Source: Lobosporangium transversale
Taxonomy: Eukaryota; Mortierellomycota; Mortierellomycetes; Mortierellales; Mortierellaceae
Reading direction: 5' to 3'
Length of the DNA stretch: 64,000 nucleotides
Assembly (NCBI RefSeq): GCF_002105155.1
Contig: NW_019028989.1
Span: 682,001-746,000, forward strand
Shown here: positions 1 to 12,000 of the stretch, in pieces
How the letters are laid out: every line of letters begins with the position of its first letter
How positions within the stretch are numbered: the stretch's first letter is position 1
Notes under the pieces: model-generated
The model's database searches: none
Seen by the model: the letters and a program-made list of their open reading frames with translations, nothing else
Told to the model about the DNA's origin: nothing
Position numbers and translations under genes: made by a program

Positions 1-880
1 TTTGTTTTAGCCAACTCCCACACAGCTTTCAATCGGACCTTAGGATCTCTGATTCGACGTGCGCGAACAAACTTGCTATTGTTCTATAAAGATGATGCAA
101 TTATCCAGTAGATGCGATTGGCACTTTGTCATTGAGTGTCTTTTTTTTTTTTTTTTTTTTTTTTTTGTTTTTGTTTTTCTCTGTAGAGAGTTTATGTGGA
201 AAAAAAAAAAAAAAAAAAAAAAATACTAAACGACCAAATCCTTACATCGTCCACTTTGAGTTTTGAGCAGGAGTAGCATACACACTCAAGGATCTTTTTG
301 ACTTTTGTGAGGAAGCCTAGAAAGTTTAAACAGATATAGATCAGATTATAGATAATAAATGGATAATAAAGATTAACAATAGTAATTAAAAATAATAAAT
401 AATAAATTACAGTAACAAATAGTAAATAAATAAATGATAATAGTAGAAATGCTGTTTGATTAGAGCCAATTAAGTGTACCGTTGAGATAGACAGGCTTAG
501 CAAGCTCAATGTGCCCAAAGTGGCCAGGACACTCAGCCATGCCTTCAGAGCAAGTTTGGCACTTGAAGTTTCGGTTAATAGTTCCCATTCTAGGGTCATG
601 CAGGCCACCAATCTTAGGTCTCTTAGTGGCTTCGTCGATCAGTTCTGCATGCTCAATCTTGGCCACTGACATATTTTTCTATATTAAAAGAAAAAAAGAA
701 ATGTGAGAAACCGATAAGCATTTATTAATATTGCTTTACTTTACGGGAAGCAGCGATAATACATCTTGTTTCTCTTTTCATCATGAAACGTACAATTTCC
801 TCAGGTGAAAGGATGCCAAACTGTACGCAGTCCACACGCCGCAGCGGTGCTGATGAATATGCGAAACGTGTATTACTCAT
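1..880 (-). pseudogene. RPB1: Partial second copy of RPB1 (exons 1-3 and start of exon 4), cut by window edge
   Basis: This is the mirror copy of the 5' end of RPB1. Exons map to 794-880, 480-678, 246-316 and 82 down to position 1. They encode the same 119 N-terminal residues, including the clamp-core zinc-binding Cys motifs ([19 protein letters not shown]), and the splice sites are unchanged. The TATA box is mirrored at 943-949. No disabling change is visible. Whether the copy is complete cannot be judged because it leaves the window inside exon 4. A truncated duplicate is the likelier reading, because RPB1 is normally single copy. Confidence 0.8.
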
Positions 881-2231
881 GATAGAGAAGGACAGATGAC
901 AGATGACAGAGCAAAGAGAGAATCAGATGGGAAAACTCCTGTCTTTATAGCTATTCTCCACTTTCTGCTGCGCATACGTAAAAATAAATCTTGGTGACGT
1001 ACGTAGCTGCGTGTCTAGAGCTTGAGCGCTAGCTAACACCTCAGCTAACACTTTTTTTTTGTTAAATGCACCTCAGCTAATACTTTTTTTTTTTTTTAAC
1101 ACTTTGTACCCTCACTCACGTTTCCAGCAGACGCCTAACGTTCTCACCCAATGCACCTCTTTTCCTCATTTTCCGATTACATGTCTAACGACCTAATTCA
1201 ATTCTATTGAAGTCCTCTCTTTTTTCTAGTCATTAAACCTTACAGCAGTAGACAAGTTTGTGAGTGATCCTTTCCCAAGCTTGTATTCATCACTAGGCTC
1301 AGAACCTTAAGAGGCTTCACCACCTTTACACGCATTACATGAGTCCTACATTGTCATAAAAAATTTACATTATATAACACATAAAAAATAATAAATAATT
1401 AAAGGATCTTTATTTTTCAGTGGGTGTCCATGAATTTGTACCTTGACCGCCCTTCAAACCTAGTCTTTAGGCAATTTGGCTGACTTAGTAGGATAGGTAG
1501 TTGATTTTCTGCTGCACTCAAGCCGAGGCTGTCTGAGTCTTTATCTCTTTCTTGCTCTCTCTTCATAGGCAGTATACAATCGACTCACCATGTTGACTAT
1601 GGCCGATCAGAATCTAGGAGAATAACAGGAAGATATTGGTACTAATATTTATTGACTCTCCTTGCTGCAATAGACATTTCATTTTATCTCGCACATTTGA
1701 ACTTCTTTTCACTCTGTCGTTGCTATCGTCCATAATTTCACCTGCTTTGTGCCTCCTTTCCCCTTCACGGCGGCCTTCCTCTGCCTCCTCCTCTCCTGCT
1801 TCGCTCTCTTCTCATTCTCTTCTTCTCTCTTTTTCTCCACTTCTTCCTTCCTAGCCAATATTTATCTTAAATGATCAAAATCATTTGATATGTAAACGGA
1901 TTATTCAGTAGGCGGCGGTCGTGTCCATTTTCTATAGTTTAGTTCCTTATGAAACTTGTAAGACTTCACTTCATTTATCCCTGGCCTTTCTGATTCCACG
2001 CACCTTCCTGATTCCGGATTCGGGGAGCCGTCGCTAACAAGAGACCATCACTTTCTAAAAAGTAGGAAAGCATATTAAACTTAGATTTATGTATAACTCC
2101 CATAAATTCTGAATGATAGGGACGATGATACTCCACTTACTTAGAGTAGACGTGCCCAATTCATGTACCAGTGTTATCTAATACAAAAATAACATAAACC
2201 TAGGACCGTAATCTACCCAGAAAGAGAGTTG
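881..2231. other. Left-arm spacer between RPB1 copy and unknown gene
   Basis: This is the mirror of 7654-9004. It holds the RPB1 promoter with a TATA box (complement of 943-949), several short T-runs, and on the minus strand a Lys/Glu/Arg-rich open stretch (1709-1852). I see no complete gene. Confidence 0.5.
1709..1852 (-). other. Possible decayed exon, Lys/Glu/Arg-rich (left-arm copy)
   Basis: Mirror of 8033-8176. The reading frame opens at a CTAG acceptor-like site and encodes about 46 residues. A charged stretch is followed by a Gly/Lys-rich tail ending in KLWTIATTE and a stop. I found no upstream exon. It may be the tail of an old gene fragment. Confidence 0.25.
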
Positions 2232-2372
2232 ATGTCATGTCCAAGCCATCCAGAATCTGAGTTTCAAGAGGAGCAGTACCTCGAGTCCAAATATGGCACT
2301 CTTGGAGGCAACATCAAAGTTGGGGCATACTTTAAGGTCTTGACTTTTAATGAATTCACAAGACTAATTTGA
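2232..2372 (+). CDS. Small ORF of unknown function (46 aa), left-arm copy
   Basis: An ATG-started frame of 46 codons encodes a protein-like segment (EEQYLESKYGTLGG, then NIKVGAYFKVLTFNEFTRLI) before a TGA stop. The frame also stays open for about 13 codons upstream of the ATG. The composition looks like a genuine exon rather than noise, but no family is recognised and no partner exon was found. An identical mirror copy lies at 7513-7653 (-). Confidence 0.3.
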   Translation: MSCPSHPESEFQEEQYLESKYGTLGGNIKVGAYFKVLTFNEFTRLI

Positions 2373-2860
2373 GTGCTAGAGTCAAAGGGAACGAAGCAGA
2401 CAACTTAAGGCAAGCTACGAAGAGAAATGAAGCGTAGCTTACAGCAGATACGCCAAAACAACCCATGCAGGGCCAAACAAAAGAAAGTTGGCTCCGAACC
2501 GCTTGTTTGGCAAACTCTGTTGCGATTAGCAGTCATTTACATGGGTTTTTACTATAGCTAAGATTTTTACCCTTTTTATTTAACGAAGATCCCTGGATCA
2601 TAATAAACACATCTTTCTTTCGTTCTCGTTACTTATTATGATCCTGGCATATTTCAAACTCCAAAACAAGCTCTGATATTAAGTAACCGTTATCTTAAAT
2701 ATACGACAAGACCTGGATCGTACATATTATAAGGGAAGAATCCATGGCCAGTGCCTGTATCCCATGAAAATGGCAAACATGAGAGAAGTCCATGTCCGCG
2801 AAACACAGATTTTTTTAATAAAAAAAAGAAAACTAATGAATCAGTCAAACTCTCCTGAAA

Positions 2861-3612
2861 TCATCCATGTTTGGCCTCAGGCGCGTTCATTTTTTTTAGT
2901 TCGCTTAATATGGTGCTTTGCATTTTGTCCATTTTGTCCAAGGTGCTCTTCAGCTCGGCTGTGGTGCAGATCACAAGTAGACATGGCAAAGCATATTAGG
3001 CAAAAAATAACATTAAAAAAATAAAAAATAAAAAGTACAGATATCAGAAAGCCTGTTGTCTGTTGTTCTCAACTGAATTGAATTGATATCAACTAACTTA
3101 CAGACATTCTCTTCTAGAGATCTTAGACGAGATGCTATAGTACCACCATCAGCTTCACTACCATACTTGCCGGGATCTGGTGAAGGAGAAAATGCCTTGC
3201 TGGGATCTGGTGGAGAGAAGAATTCTGCGGATATGACGACCGGGGTCGGGTCGAGATAATGGTGGTGCCTGCTGCGGTTGTCAGGCAGTGCCACAATCGT
3301 GGCGTTTTTTGGACATTTTTTTTTCTCCGTAAATATATCTAAAATCATCGTCTGGCACGCATGGCATCTGTGGACATGCCGAGGAAACCTTACATGTCCA
3401 ACTTCACTACATTCTTCCCCGGGCGGTTTGAACGTGCCAGTTTTTGTCGGTGTAGTAGTGTAGGCGATGCACAGCTTGTTGGGAATAAGTGGTTTGATGT
3501 AAACGATGGCACTTGTAGGTGTAGGGGAAGAAAGGCTTTCTTTATCATCGTAAGGAGGAGGGAGGGTATTAAGCGTGACAGCCTTGAATTTTTTTGTTAT
3601 AGCTTTAGGCAT
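2861..3612 (-). CDS. Unknown Cys/His-containing two-exon protein (left-arm copy)
   Basis: Exact mirror of the gene at 6273-7024. Exons are 3102-3612 and 2861-2958 on the minus strand and give 202 residues. See the right-arm entry for the domain description. The two copies point away from each other, flanking the dead transposase. Confidence 0.55.
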
Positions 3613-3840
3613 TACAAAAAAAAAAAGGAACTTGATGACAGGAGGAGAAGGTGTGAATTTCTTTTCATGTTGGCTGCCTTTTAAGTTGCGAGTACCCCAA
3701 CTTTTTTACACGACTTACTGCGTCGATATTATTTGAGCAGCATGCTTACATTTTACAGTCGATATTGATTTTTATAGGCGTTTTCTTAAGAAAAACGTCT
3801 ACAAATTTGATTAAATTGACCTCCCTAAATGTTTTATTCT

Positions 3841-3885
3841 AAAATGACGTTTGGAAAGTCACACATATATATTTCTCACATGACA
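3841..3885. repeat. Inner end of left palindrome arm
   Basis: Mirror identity ends at 3885 (pair 6000). The last 45 bases contain the only mismatch seen between the arms (3853 G versus 6032 T, which is not the complement). The paired inner ends flank the transposase relic and could include its terminal inverted repeats. Confidence 0.6.
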
Positions 3886-4130
3886 TGTGATGAGAAACAA
3901 AAATTTTTATTTTTTTTACTCATTGCTGCTTATAACAAAAAAAAAAAACTACCCATTGCTGCTTCTCGACGTGTCAGTATCCACTTCATCCCTGCAGCTT
4001 GCACAAGTACGCACCAAGTCCTTCACTATCTTTCGGATCTCCCGTTTCTTTGCCGAGCCTTGGCTAGTCTTCTGTCTGATGTGTTTAAGGCCTTCATGAC
4101 TGAGTACTTCGTGATCTCCTGCTAAACGCT

Positions 4131-5913
4131 TCAATATTTGAAGGTCACATCCATATCCATATCGGCAAGCGGTGAGCTTTCAGCTTCAGCAGGGCTGGAA
4201 GTAGCACTACTAGGTTCTGCTACGTATTCGCTGCTTGTCCTATCTCCCATGGCCCTCTCCTGTTGCAGGGCTTCTTCAACTAGCTCTTGCTCATCCTTTT
4301 TCTGTACTACTTCGAAATGCCAGCCTTTGATCATAGAGACCTCAGCGATCAACTGCTGGAAGTATGCTCTCTCTTGATTTTTGTATCGGTTATGTCGAAT
4401 AAGCAGCCGCATTTCTTCATCGACTGCCGGCCTTTGACAACGGAGACGCTCACGCATTTCAGTCGGAAGGATTGGCGTTTTGGCAAAACAGTTTCGAAGC
4501 GTATGTGGCTTGATGTAACTCCATGCCTCAGGGATTAGTGCCCATGCTTCGCCGTTAGAAATAGATTTTTTGTTGCCAAAATTCTGAACGAGATACGTTT
4601 CGGAAGTAAGTAATTCCAAGAACGCCCGCTTGAAAACGCTTATCACCCCAGCATCGAGAGGCTGAGTTACTGGAGTGGTAGTCGCTGTATTCGGATATGC
4701 CTCCAAGGGATCCCTTCCTCTGGAACGCGCATGTCGATGTCGTTGTGCGCTGTCGCGGAGTCAAGGAGAAGAAGTGTGGGTTGCCAAAGCTCATCATCAA
4801 ACTTTTGCAACTACTTGATGAATATACATCGATTCATCCATCCTGAATCCGCTTTCTCTATAGTCATTTTCAATGCCTTATCTTGTTCGACTTGTCTCGC
4901 GAAGTGTTTGGCTAACGAATATCAAACAAATGCAATTGTCACGAAAAGAAATAAGAAAAAATAACAGCCAACATAGACTATTACATTCAATGTATTACCG
5001 ATGACTAATGGCTTCAATGAAGTCATTGTATTGGCCATAGAGAGAGAAGTGCCAGAGGCATTGATGCAAAATAAGATAGACACCTTGCATTCTCTGAGAG
5101 CTTTGGCACCAGTTTTGGAGGTTGGTATCGTATAGGATTTGGAATCCAGCTCTTTCAAATAGAACCCTGTTTCATTGCAATTAAATATATTATCGGGGGT
5201 GTACTCAGCGCAGATCTGGCGAATTTTTTTGAACTCAGGTTCAATTGCGTCCAAGAGCTGCCTCTCCATGAAGTTGACAATATGAAATACGATGGCGCTT
5301 CTTAAAAGTATCGAACCAATAAGCCGAAAATGATGGCTGTGCTTCAGATAGTGTATTTCCTGATTCATCTTGAAGATCACAGAGAACCGTGTATGTTACA
5401 TTGGCTGCGTGTTTGAGCATCCTGCCGTTGATATACCGACTTTTCTTTCGTTGTCGCTGTATCCAGTAGTAGAGGACTTCCTCGAGAACCACGTTTTTTC
5501 GCTCAACGATATAATGTGAGCCCGGGGGGTATACCTCGGCTGCAGCTCGAATTTTGTTTTCATTACGAAGTATTCGCTGAAAGCTACTTTTTGGAACGTA
5601 TAACTCCTATTAAGCATCCGAAAGATTTAGGAGAAAGCTTGACTGGGAGGCAGTCTTTCCGCTGTTCAAGGTAATGATAAATATCCAATAGCTCAACTTG
5701 TTTTTCAAGGGAGTATGAGAACCTAGACATCGGGATCTCAAACTGTTTGGGGTTTGGGAGCAAAATAACAGCGGACATGTCATTTTTTCGGGCACTCTTT
5801 AAAAGCTCACTATACCTCTGTTCATGAGTGCGGTCGAGCTCTTCCAGCTCGCACTTTGTATATTTTTTATCATACTTAGTGGGGAGGAGAAGGAGTTTTT
5901 TATTGTTTGGCAT
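4131..5913 (-). pseudogene. Decayed pogo/Tigger-type (DDE_1) transposase
   Basis: Several frames on the minus strand line up in order with a pogo/Tigger transposase of the Tc1/mariner superfamily. From 5913 there is an N-terminal segment (MPNNKKLLLLPTKYDKK), then at 5600-5250 a CENP-B-like DNA-binding region (W-I-Q-R-Q-R-K-K, then SYCQLHGEAALG). At 5200-4990 lies the first catalytic block, NIFNCNETGF, where the usual Asp is Asn. At about 4770 is the second block, LLLLDSATAH, and at 4680 the third, QPLDAGVISVFK. At least three frame changes and the Asp-to-Asn change make it inactive. It sits at the centre of the giant inverted repeat. Confidence 0.8.
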
Positions 5914-5999
5914 CGTTTTAATTGAACTGTGGTGATGACTGTAAAAAGATGTAGACTTTTTTTGATTGTAAAGGGATGTAAAAGCTAACAAAAAAAGTG

Positions 6000-6044
6000 T
6001 GTCATGTGAGAAATATATATGTGTGACTTTCTAAACGTCATTTT
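6000..6044. repeat. Inner end of right palindrome arm
   Basis: Mirror partner of 3841-3885. Identity with the left arm starts at 6000 and continues to 9884. Confidence 0.6.
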
Positions 6045-6272
6045 AGAATAAAACATTTAGGGAGGTCAATTTAATCAAATTTGTAGACGTTTTTCTTAAG
6101 AAAACGCCTATAAAAATCAATATCGACTGTAAAATGTAAGCATGCTGCTCAAATAATATCGACGCAGTAAGTCGTGTAAAAAAGTTGGGGTACTCGCAAC
6201 TTAAAAGGCAGCCAACATGAAAAGAAATTCACACCTTCTCCTCCTGTCATCAAGTTCCTTTTTTTTTTTGTA

Positions 6273-7024
6273 ATGCCTAAAGCTATAACAAAAAAATTCA
6301 AGGCTGTCACGCTTAATACCCTCCCTCCTCCTTACGATGATAAAGAAAGCCTTTCTTCCCCTACACCTACAAGTGCCATCGTTTACATCAAACCACTTAT
6401 TCCCAACAAGCTGTGCATCGCCTACACTACTACACCGACAAAAACTGGCACGTTCAAACCGCCCGGGGAAGAATGTAGTGAAGTTGGACATGTAAGGTTT
6501 CCTCGGCATGTCCACAGATGCCATGCGTGCCAGACGATGATTTTAGATATATTTACGGAGAAAAAAAAATGTCCAAAAAACGCCACGATTGTGGCACTGC
6601 CTGACAACCGCAGCAGGCACCACCATTATCTCGACCCGACCCCGGTCGTCATATCCGCAGAATTCTTCTCTCCACCAGATCCCAGCAAGGCATTTTCTCC
6701 TTCACCAGATCCCGGCAAGTATGGTAGTGAAGCTGATGGTGGTACTATAGCATCTCGTCTAAGATCTCTAGAAGAGAATGTCTGTAAGTTAGTTGATATC
6801 AATTCAATTCAGTTGAGAACAACAGACAACAGGCTTTCTGATATCTGTACTTTTTATTTTTTATTTTTTTAATGTTATTTTTTGCCTAATATGCTTTGCC
6901 ATGTCTACTTGTGATCTGCACCACAGCCGAGCTGAAGAGCACCTTGGACAAAATGGACAAAATGCAAAGCACCATATTAAGCGAACTAAAAAAAATGAAC
7001 GCGCCTGAGGCCAAACATGGATGA
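6273..7024 (+). CDS. Unknown Cys/His-containing two-exon protein (right-arm copy)
   Basis: Exon 1 is 6273-6783 and exon 2 is 6927-7024, with a GTAAGT donor and a CACAG acceptor; together they encode 202 residues. Residues about 60-100 hold a Cys/His cluster (EECSEVGHVRFPRHVHRCHACQ, broken here as EEC, GHVRFPRHVHRCHAC) that could bind zinc. The middle is Ser/Pro-rich with a repeated DPSKAFSP/DPGKYG motif. The spliced C-terminus (ELKSTLDKMDKMQSTILSEL) has heptad spacing typical of a short coiled coil. I do not recognise the family. It may belong to a mobile element, given its neighbour, or be a host gene duplicated by the palindrome. The splice is inferred from the restored coiled-coil frame. 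Confidence 0.55.
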
Positions 7025-7240
7025 TTTCAGGAGAGTTTGACTGATTCATTAGTTTTCTTTTTTTTATTAAAAAAATCTGTGTTTCGCGGACATGGACTTC
7101 TCTCATGTTTGCCATTTTCATGGGATACAGGCACTGGCCATGGATTCTTCCCTTATAATATGTACGATCCAGGTCTTGTCGTATATTTAAGATAACGGTT
7201 ACTTAATATCAGAGCTTGTTTTGGAGTTTGAAATATGCCA

Positions 7241-7290
7241 GGATCATAATAAGTAACGAGAACGAAAGAAAGATGTGTTTATTATGATCC
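7241..7290. repeat. 12-bp inverted repeat with 26-nt loop
   Basis: GGATCATAATAA at 7241-7252 pairs perfectly with 7279-7290. The mirror copy is at 2595-2644. It could be a hairpin or a dimeric protein-binding site; the function is unknown. Confidence 0.6.
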
Positions 7291-7512
7291 AGGGATCTTC
7301 GTTAAATAAAAAGGGTAAAAATCTTAGCTATAGTAAAAACCCATGTAAATGACTGCTAATCGCAACAGAGTTTGCCAAACAAGCGGTTCGGAGCCAACTT
7401 TCTTTTGTTTGGCCCTGCATGGGTTGTTTTGGCGTATCTGCTGTAAGCTACGCTTCATTTCTCTTCGTAGCTTGCCTTAAGTTGTCTGCTTCGTTCCCTT
7501 TGACTCTAGCAC

Positions 7513-7653
7513 TCAAATTAGTCTTGTGAATTCATTAAAAGTCAAGACCTTAAAGTATGCCCCAACTTTGATGTTGCCTCCAAGAGTGCCATATTTGGAC
7601 TCGAGGTACTGCTCCTCTTGAAACTCAGATTCTGGATGGCTTGGACATGACAT
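7513..7653 (-). CDS. Small ORF of unknown function (46 aa), right-arm copy
   Basis: Mirror of 2232-2372, identical. See that entry. Confidence 0.3.
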   Translation of the reverse strand: MSCPSHPESEFQEEQYLESKYGTLGGNIKVGAYFKVLTFNEFTRLI

Positions 7654-8032
7654 CAACTCTCTTTCTGGGTAGATTACGGTCCTAGGTTTATGTTATTTTT
7701 GTATTAGATAACACTGGTACATGAATTGGGCACGTCTACTCTAAGTAAGTGGAGTATCATCGTCCCTATCATTCAGAATTTATGGGAGTTATACATAAAT
7801 CTAAGTTTAATATGCTTTCCTACTTTTTAGAAAGTGATGGTCTCTTGTTAGCGACGGCTCCCCGAATCCGGAATCAGGAAGGTGCGTGGAATCAGAAAGG
7901 CCAGGGATAAATGAAGTGAAGTCTTACAAGTTTCATAAGGAACTAAACTATAGAAAATGGACACGACCGCCGCCTACTGAATAATCCGTTTACATATCAA
8001 ATGATTTTGATCATTTAAGATAAATATTGGCT

Positions 8033-8176
8033 AGGAAGGAAGAAGTGGAGAAAAAGAGAGAAGAAGAGAATGAGAAGAGAGCGAAGCAGGAGAGGAGGAG
8101 GCAGAGGAAGGCCGCCGTGAAGGGGAAAGGAGGCACAAAGCAGGTGAAATTATGGACGATAGCAACGACAGAGTGA
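8033..8176 (+). other. Possible decayed exon, Lys/Glu/Arg-rich (right-arm copy)
   Basis: Open from a CTAG acceptor-like site. It encodes a charged segment and then a Gly/Lys-rich tail ending KLWTIATTE and a TGA. No partner exon was found. Confidence 0.25.
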
Positions 8177-8935
8177 AAAGAAGTTCAAATGTGCGAGATA
8201 AAATGAAATGTCTATTGCAGCAAGGAGAGTCAATAAATATTAGTACCAATATCTTCCTGTTATTCTCCTAGATTCTGATCGGCCATAGTCAACATGGTGA
8301 GTCGATTGTATACTGCCTATGAAGAGAGAGCAAGAAAGAGATAAAGACTCAGACAGCCTCGGCTTGAGTGCAGCAGAAAATCAACTACCTATCCTACTAA
8401 GTCAGCCAAATTGCCTAAAGACTAGGTTTGAAGGGCGGTCAAGGTACAAATTCATGGACACCCACTGAAAAATAAAGATCCTTTAATTATTTATTATTTT
8501 TTATGTGTTATATAATGTAAATTTTTATGACAATGTAGGACTCATGTAATGCGTGTAAAGGTGGTGAAGCCTCTTAAGGTTCTGAGCCTAGTGATGAATA
8601 CAAGCTTGGGAAAGGATCACTCACAAACTTGTCTACTGCTGTAAGGTTTAATGACTAGAAAAAAGAGAGGACTTCAATAGAATTGAATTAGGTCGTTAGA
8701 CATGTAATCGGAAAATGAGGAAAAGAGGTGCATTGGGTGAGAACGTTAGGCGTCTGCTGGAAACGTGAGTGAGGGTACAAAGTGTTAAAAAAAAAAAAAA
8801 GTATTAGCTGAGGTGCATTTAACAAAAAAAAAAGTGTTAGCTGAGGTGTTAGCTAGCGCTCAAGCTCTAGACACGCAGCTACGTACGTCACCAAGATTTA
8901 TTTTTACGTATGCGCAGCAGAAAGTGGAGAATAGC

Positions 8936-8942
8936 TATAAAG
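8936..8942 (+). promoter_or_regulatory. RPB1 TATA box
   Basis: TATAAAG lies 63 bases upstream of the RPB1 start codon. The mirror copy is at 943-949. Confidence 0.6.
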
Positions 8943-9004
8943 ACAGGAGTTTTCCCATCTGATTCTCTCTTTGCTCTGTCATCTGTCATCTGTCCTTCTC
9001 TATC

Positions 9005-12000
9005 ATGAGTAATACACGTTTCGCATATTCATCAGCACCGCTGCGGCGTGTGGACTGCGTACAGTTTGGCATCCTTTCACCTGAGGAAATTGTACGTTTC
9101 ATGATGAAAAGAGAAACAAGATGTATTATCGCTGCTTCCCGTAAAGTAAAGCAATATTAATAAATGCTTATCGGTTTCTCACATTTCTTTTTTTCTTTTA
9201 ATATAGAAAAATATGTCAGTGGCCAAGATTGAGCATGCAGAACTGATCGACGAAGCCACTAAGAGACCTAAGATTGGTGGCCTGCATGACCCTAGAATGG
9301 GAACTATTAACCGAAACTTCAAGTGCCAAACTTGCTCTGAAGGCATGGCTGAGTGTCCTGGCCACTTTGGGCACATTGAGCTTGCTAAGCCTGTCTATCT
9401 CAACGGTACACTTAATTGGCTCTAATCAAACAGCATTTCTACTATTATCATTTATTTATTTACTATTTGTTACTGTAATTTATTATTTATTATTTTTAAT
9501 TACTATTGTTAATCTTTATTATCCATTTATTATCTATAATCTGATCTATATCTGTTTAAACTTTCTAGGCTTCCTCACAAAAGTCAAAAAGATCCTTGAG
9601 TGTGTATGCTACTCCTGCTCAAAACTCAAAGTGGACGATGTAAGGATTTGGTCGTTTAGTATTTTTTTTTTTTTTTTTTTTTTTTCCACATAAACTCTCT
9701 ACAGAGAAAAACAAAAACAAAAAAAAAAAAAAAAAAAAAAAAAAAGACACTCAATGACAAAGTGCCAATCGCATCTACTGGATAATTGCATCATCTTTAT
9801 AGAACAATAGCAAGTTTGTTCGCGCACGTCGAATCAGAGATCCTAAGGTCCGATTGAAAGCTGTGTGGGAGTTGGCTAAAACAAAAATGGTCTGCGAGGG
9901 CGGCGATGAAATTGACGGTGAGATGGGCAACGAAATGGAAATTGATGAGCATGGAAACCCACAGCCAAAGAAAAAGTCACATGGAGGATGTGGGCATCGT
10001 CAGCCCATCTTCCGCAAAGAAGGTCTGGGACTGAGCGTTAATTTTAAGGCCAATGCCAACGATGACTCACAACCCGAAGGCAAGCGCACATTATCACCCA
10101 GCGATGCTTATCATATTCTCAAACGTATCTCTGACGAGGATATTGAGGCGATGGGATTGTCACCAGAATTTGCTCGGCCAGAGTGGATGATCATGACGGT
10201 CCTGCCCATTCCTCCTCTAGCAGTTCGTCCTAGTATTCAGATGGATGGATCAAGTACAGGAGAGGATGATCTGACTCACAAACTGTTCGCCATTATTAAG
10301 ACTAATGCTGATGTTTATCGATGTGCGCAAGATGGAACACCGGCTCATTTGATTCAGCAGCACGAACAACTGCTTCAATATCATGTGGCAACATACATGG
10401 ACAATGATATTGCTGGCCAGCCAGCAGCCGCGCATAAAAATGGACGACCTGTAAGGATAACTTATGACGTTATCTCAAGATTATTAAGTCCGAATATTGC
10501 GGGCATATCCATAACTGACATCTTTTTTTTTTTTTTTTTTTTTTTCTCTTCTTCTGGTTGATTATACATAGTTGAAATCAATCCGTGCACGTCTGAAGGG
10601 CAAAGAAGGTCGTTTGCGTGGGAATTTGATGGGTAAACGTGTGGATTTCTCGGCACGTACGGTCATTACAGGAGATCCTAACCTATCGATTGATGAGGTT
10701 GGTGTTCCGCGCAGTATTGCCCGAACGCTCACATTTCCAGAGCTGGTCACGCCTTACAACATTGACAAATTGCAGGAGTTGGTGAGAAATGGTCCGACGG
10801 AACATCCTGGCGCAGTATATGTGATTCGCGACGATGGGCAACGTATTGATTTGCGGTGGAACAAGCGCGAAGTACCTCTCCAGCTTGGATGGAAGGTTGA
10901 GCGCCATATCAATGACGGCGATGTGGTCATTTTCAACCGACAGCCTTCGTTGCACAAAATGTCTATGATGGGCCACAGGATTCGTGTTATGCCTTACTCG
11001 ACATTTCGCTTGAATTTGTCTGTTACATCTCCATATAATGCCGATTTCGACGGAGACGAGATGAATTTGCATGTGCCCCAGTCAGTAGAGACTCGAGCTG
11101 AGATCACAGAGATTTGCATGGTCCCTCGCCAAATTGTATCACCACAATCCAACAAACCAGTCATGGGTATCGTACAAGATACTTTGTGCGGTATCCGCAA
11201 GTTTACAAAGCGCGATTGTTTTCTGACCAAGGAGATGGTGATGAATCTGGTGATGTGGGTTCCTGGCTGGGAGGGCTTTTTGCCGACGCCTGCTATCCTG
11301 AAACCTAAGCCGCTATGGACTGGAAAACAATTAGTGAGCATGATTATCCCTAAGGGTATCAATTGTATTACATTTCATTCGACCCACCCTGATAATGAGG
11401 AAAGCGATATTTCACCTGGGGATACCAAAGTAATTGTCGAGAATGGCGAGCTGATCTGTGGTATTATTTGCAAGAAGACCGTTGGTACATCTGGAGGTGG
11501 ACTGATCCATGTTATTATGAATCAGCATGGGCCTGAAATTGCGAAAACATTTTTCAATGGATGCCAAACAGTTGTAAATTACTGGCTTCTTCATCACGGA
11601 TTCAGCATTGGTATTGGAGATACAGTCGCTGATCGTAACACTGTCATGACAATTACTTCAATTATCAACAATGCAACTACGAATGTGAGTGATTTGATTA
11701 TTCAAGCACAACAGGATAAGCTAGAGTGCAAACCTGGTATGACACTGCGTGAGACATTCGAGTCAAATGTCAACAGAGCATTGAACACAGCCCGTGATGA
11801 TGCTGGTAAGATGGCGCAACAGAGTTTGCGCGAGGATAACAATGTCAAACAGATGGTTATCTCAGGATCGAAGGGTTCGTTCATCAACGTTTCGCAAATG
11901 ACAGCCTGTGTGGGTCAACAAAACGTGGAAGGAAAGCGTATTCCTTTCGGTTTCAAGTACCGCACATTACCTCATTTTACAAAAGACGACCACTCACCTG

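Larger units (their letters stand above)
7025..9004 (+). other. RPB1 upstream region within right arm
   Basis: About 2 kb lies between the unknown gene and RPB1. It contains a 12-bp perfect inverted repeat (GGATCATAATAA at 7241-7252 and its complement at 7279-7290), a short minus-strand ORF (7513-7653), a charged open stretch (8033-8176) and the RPB1 promoter. Confidence 0.5.
1..9884. repeat. Giant inverted repeat (palindrome) with RPB1 5' half in both arms
   Basis: Every reading frame in 1-3885 reappears in mirror image in 6000-9884, and the coordinates of each pair sum to 9885 throughout, so the arms contain no net insertion or deletion. I found one mismatch, at 3853/6032, close to the inner end. 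The left arm runs off the window edge, so the true arm length is at least 3885 bp. The 2114-bp centre (3886-5999) is not palindromic and holds a decayed transposase. Near identity, including introns and homopolymer runs, means either a very recent inverted duplication, active gene conversion, or an assembly or amplification fold-back. Confidence 0.95.

Noticed and set aside
1-9884. Palindrome arms as terminal repeats of one large transposon
   Set aside because: The arms contain host RPB1 exons and its promoter; only the innermost bases could belong to the central transposon.
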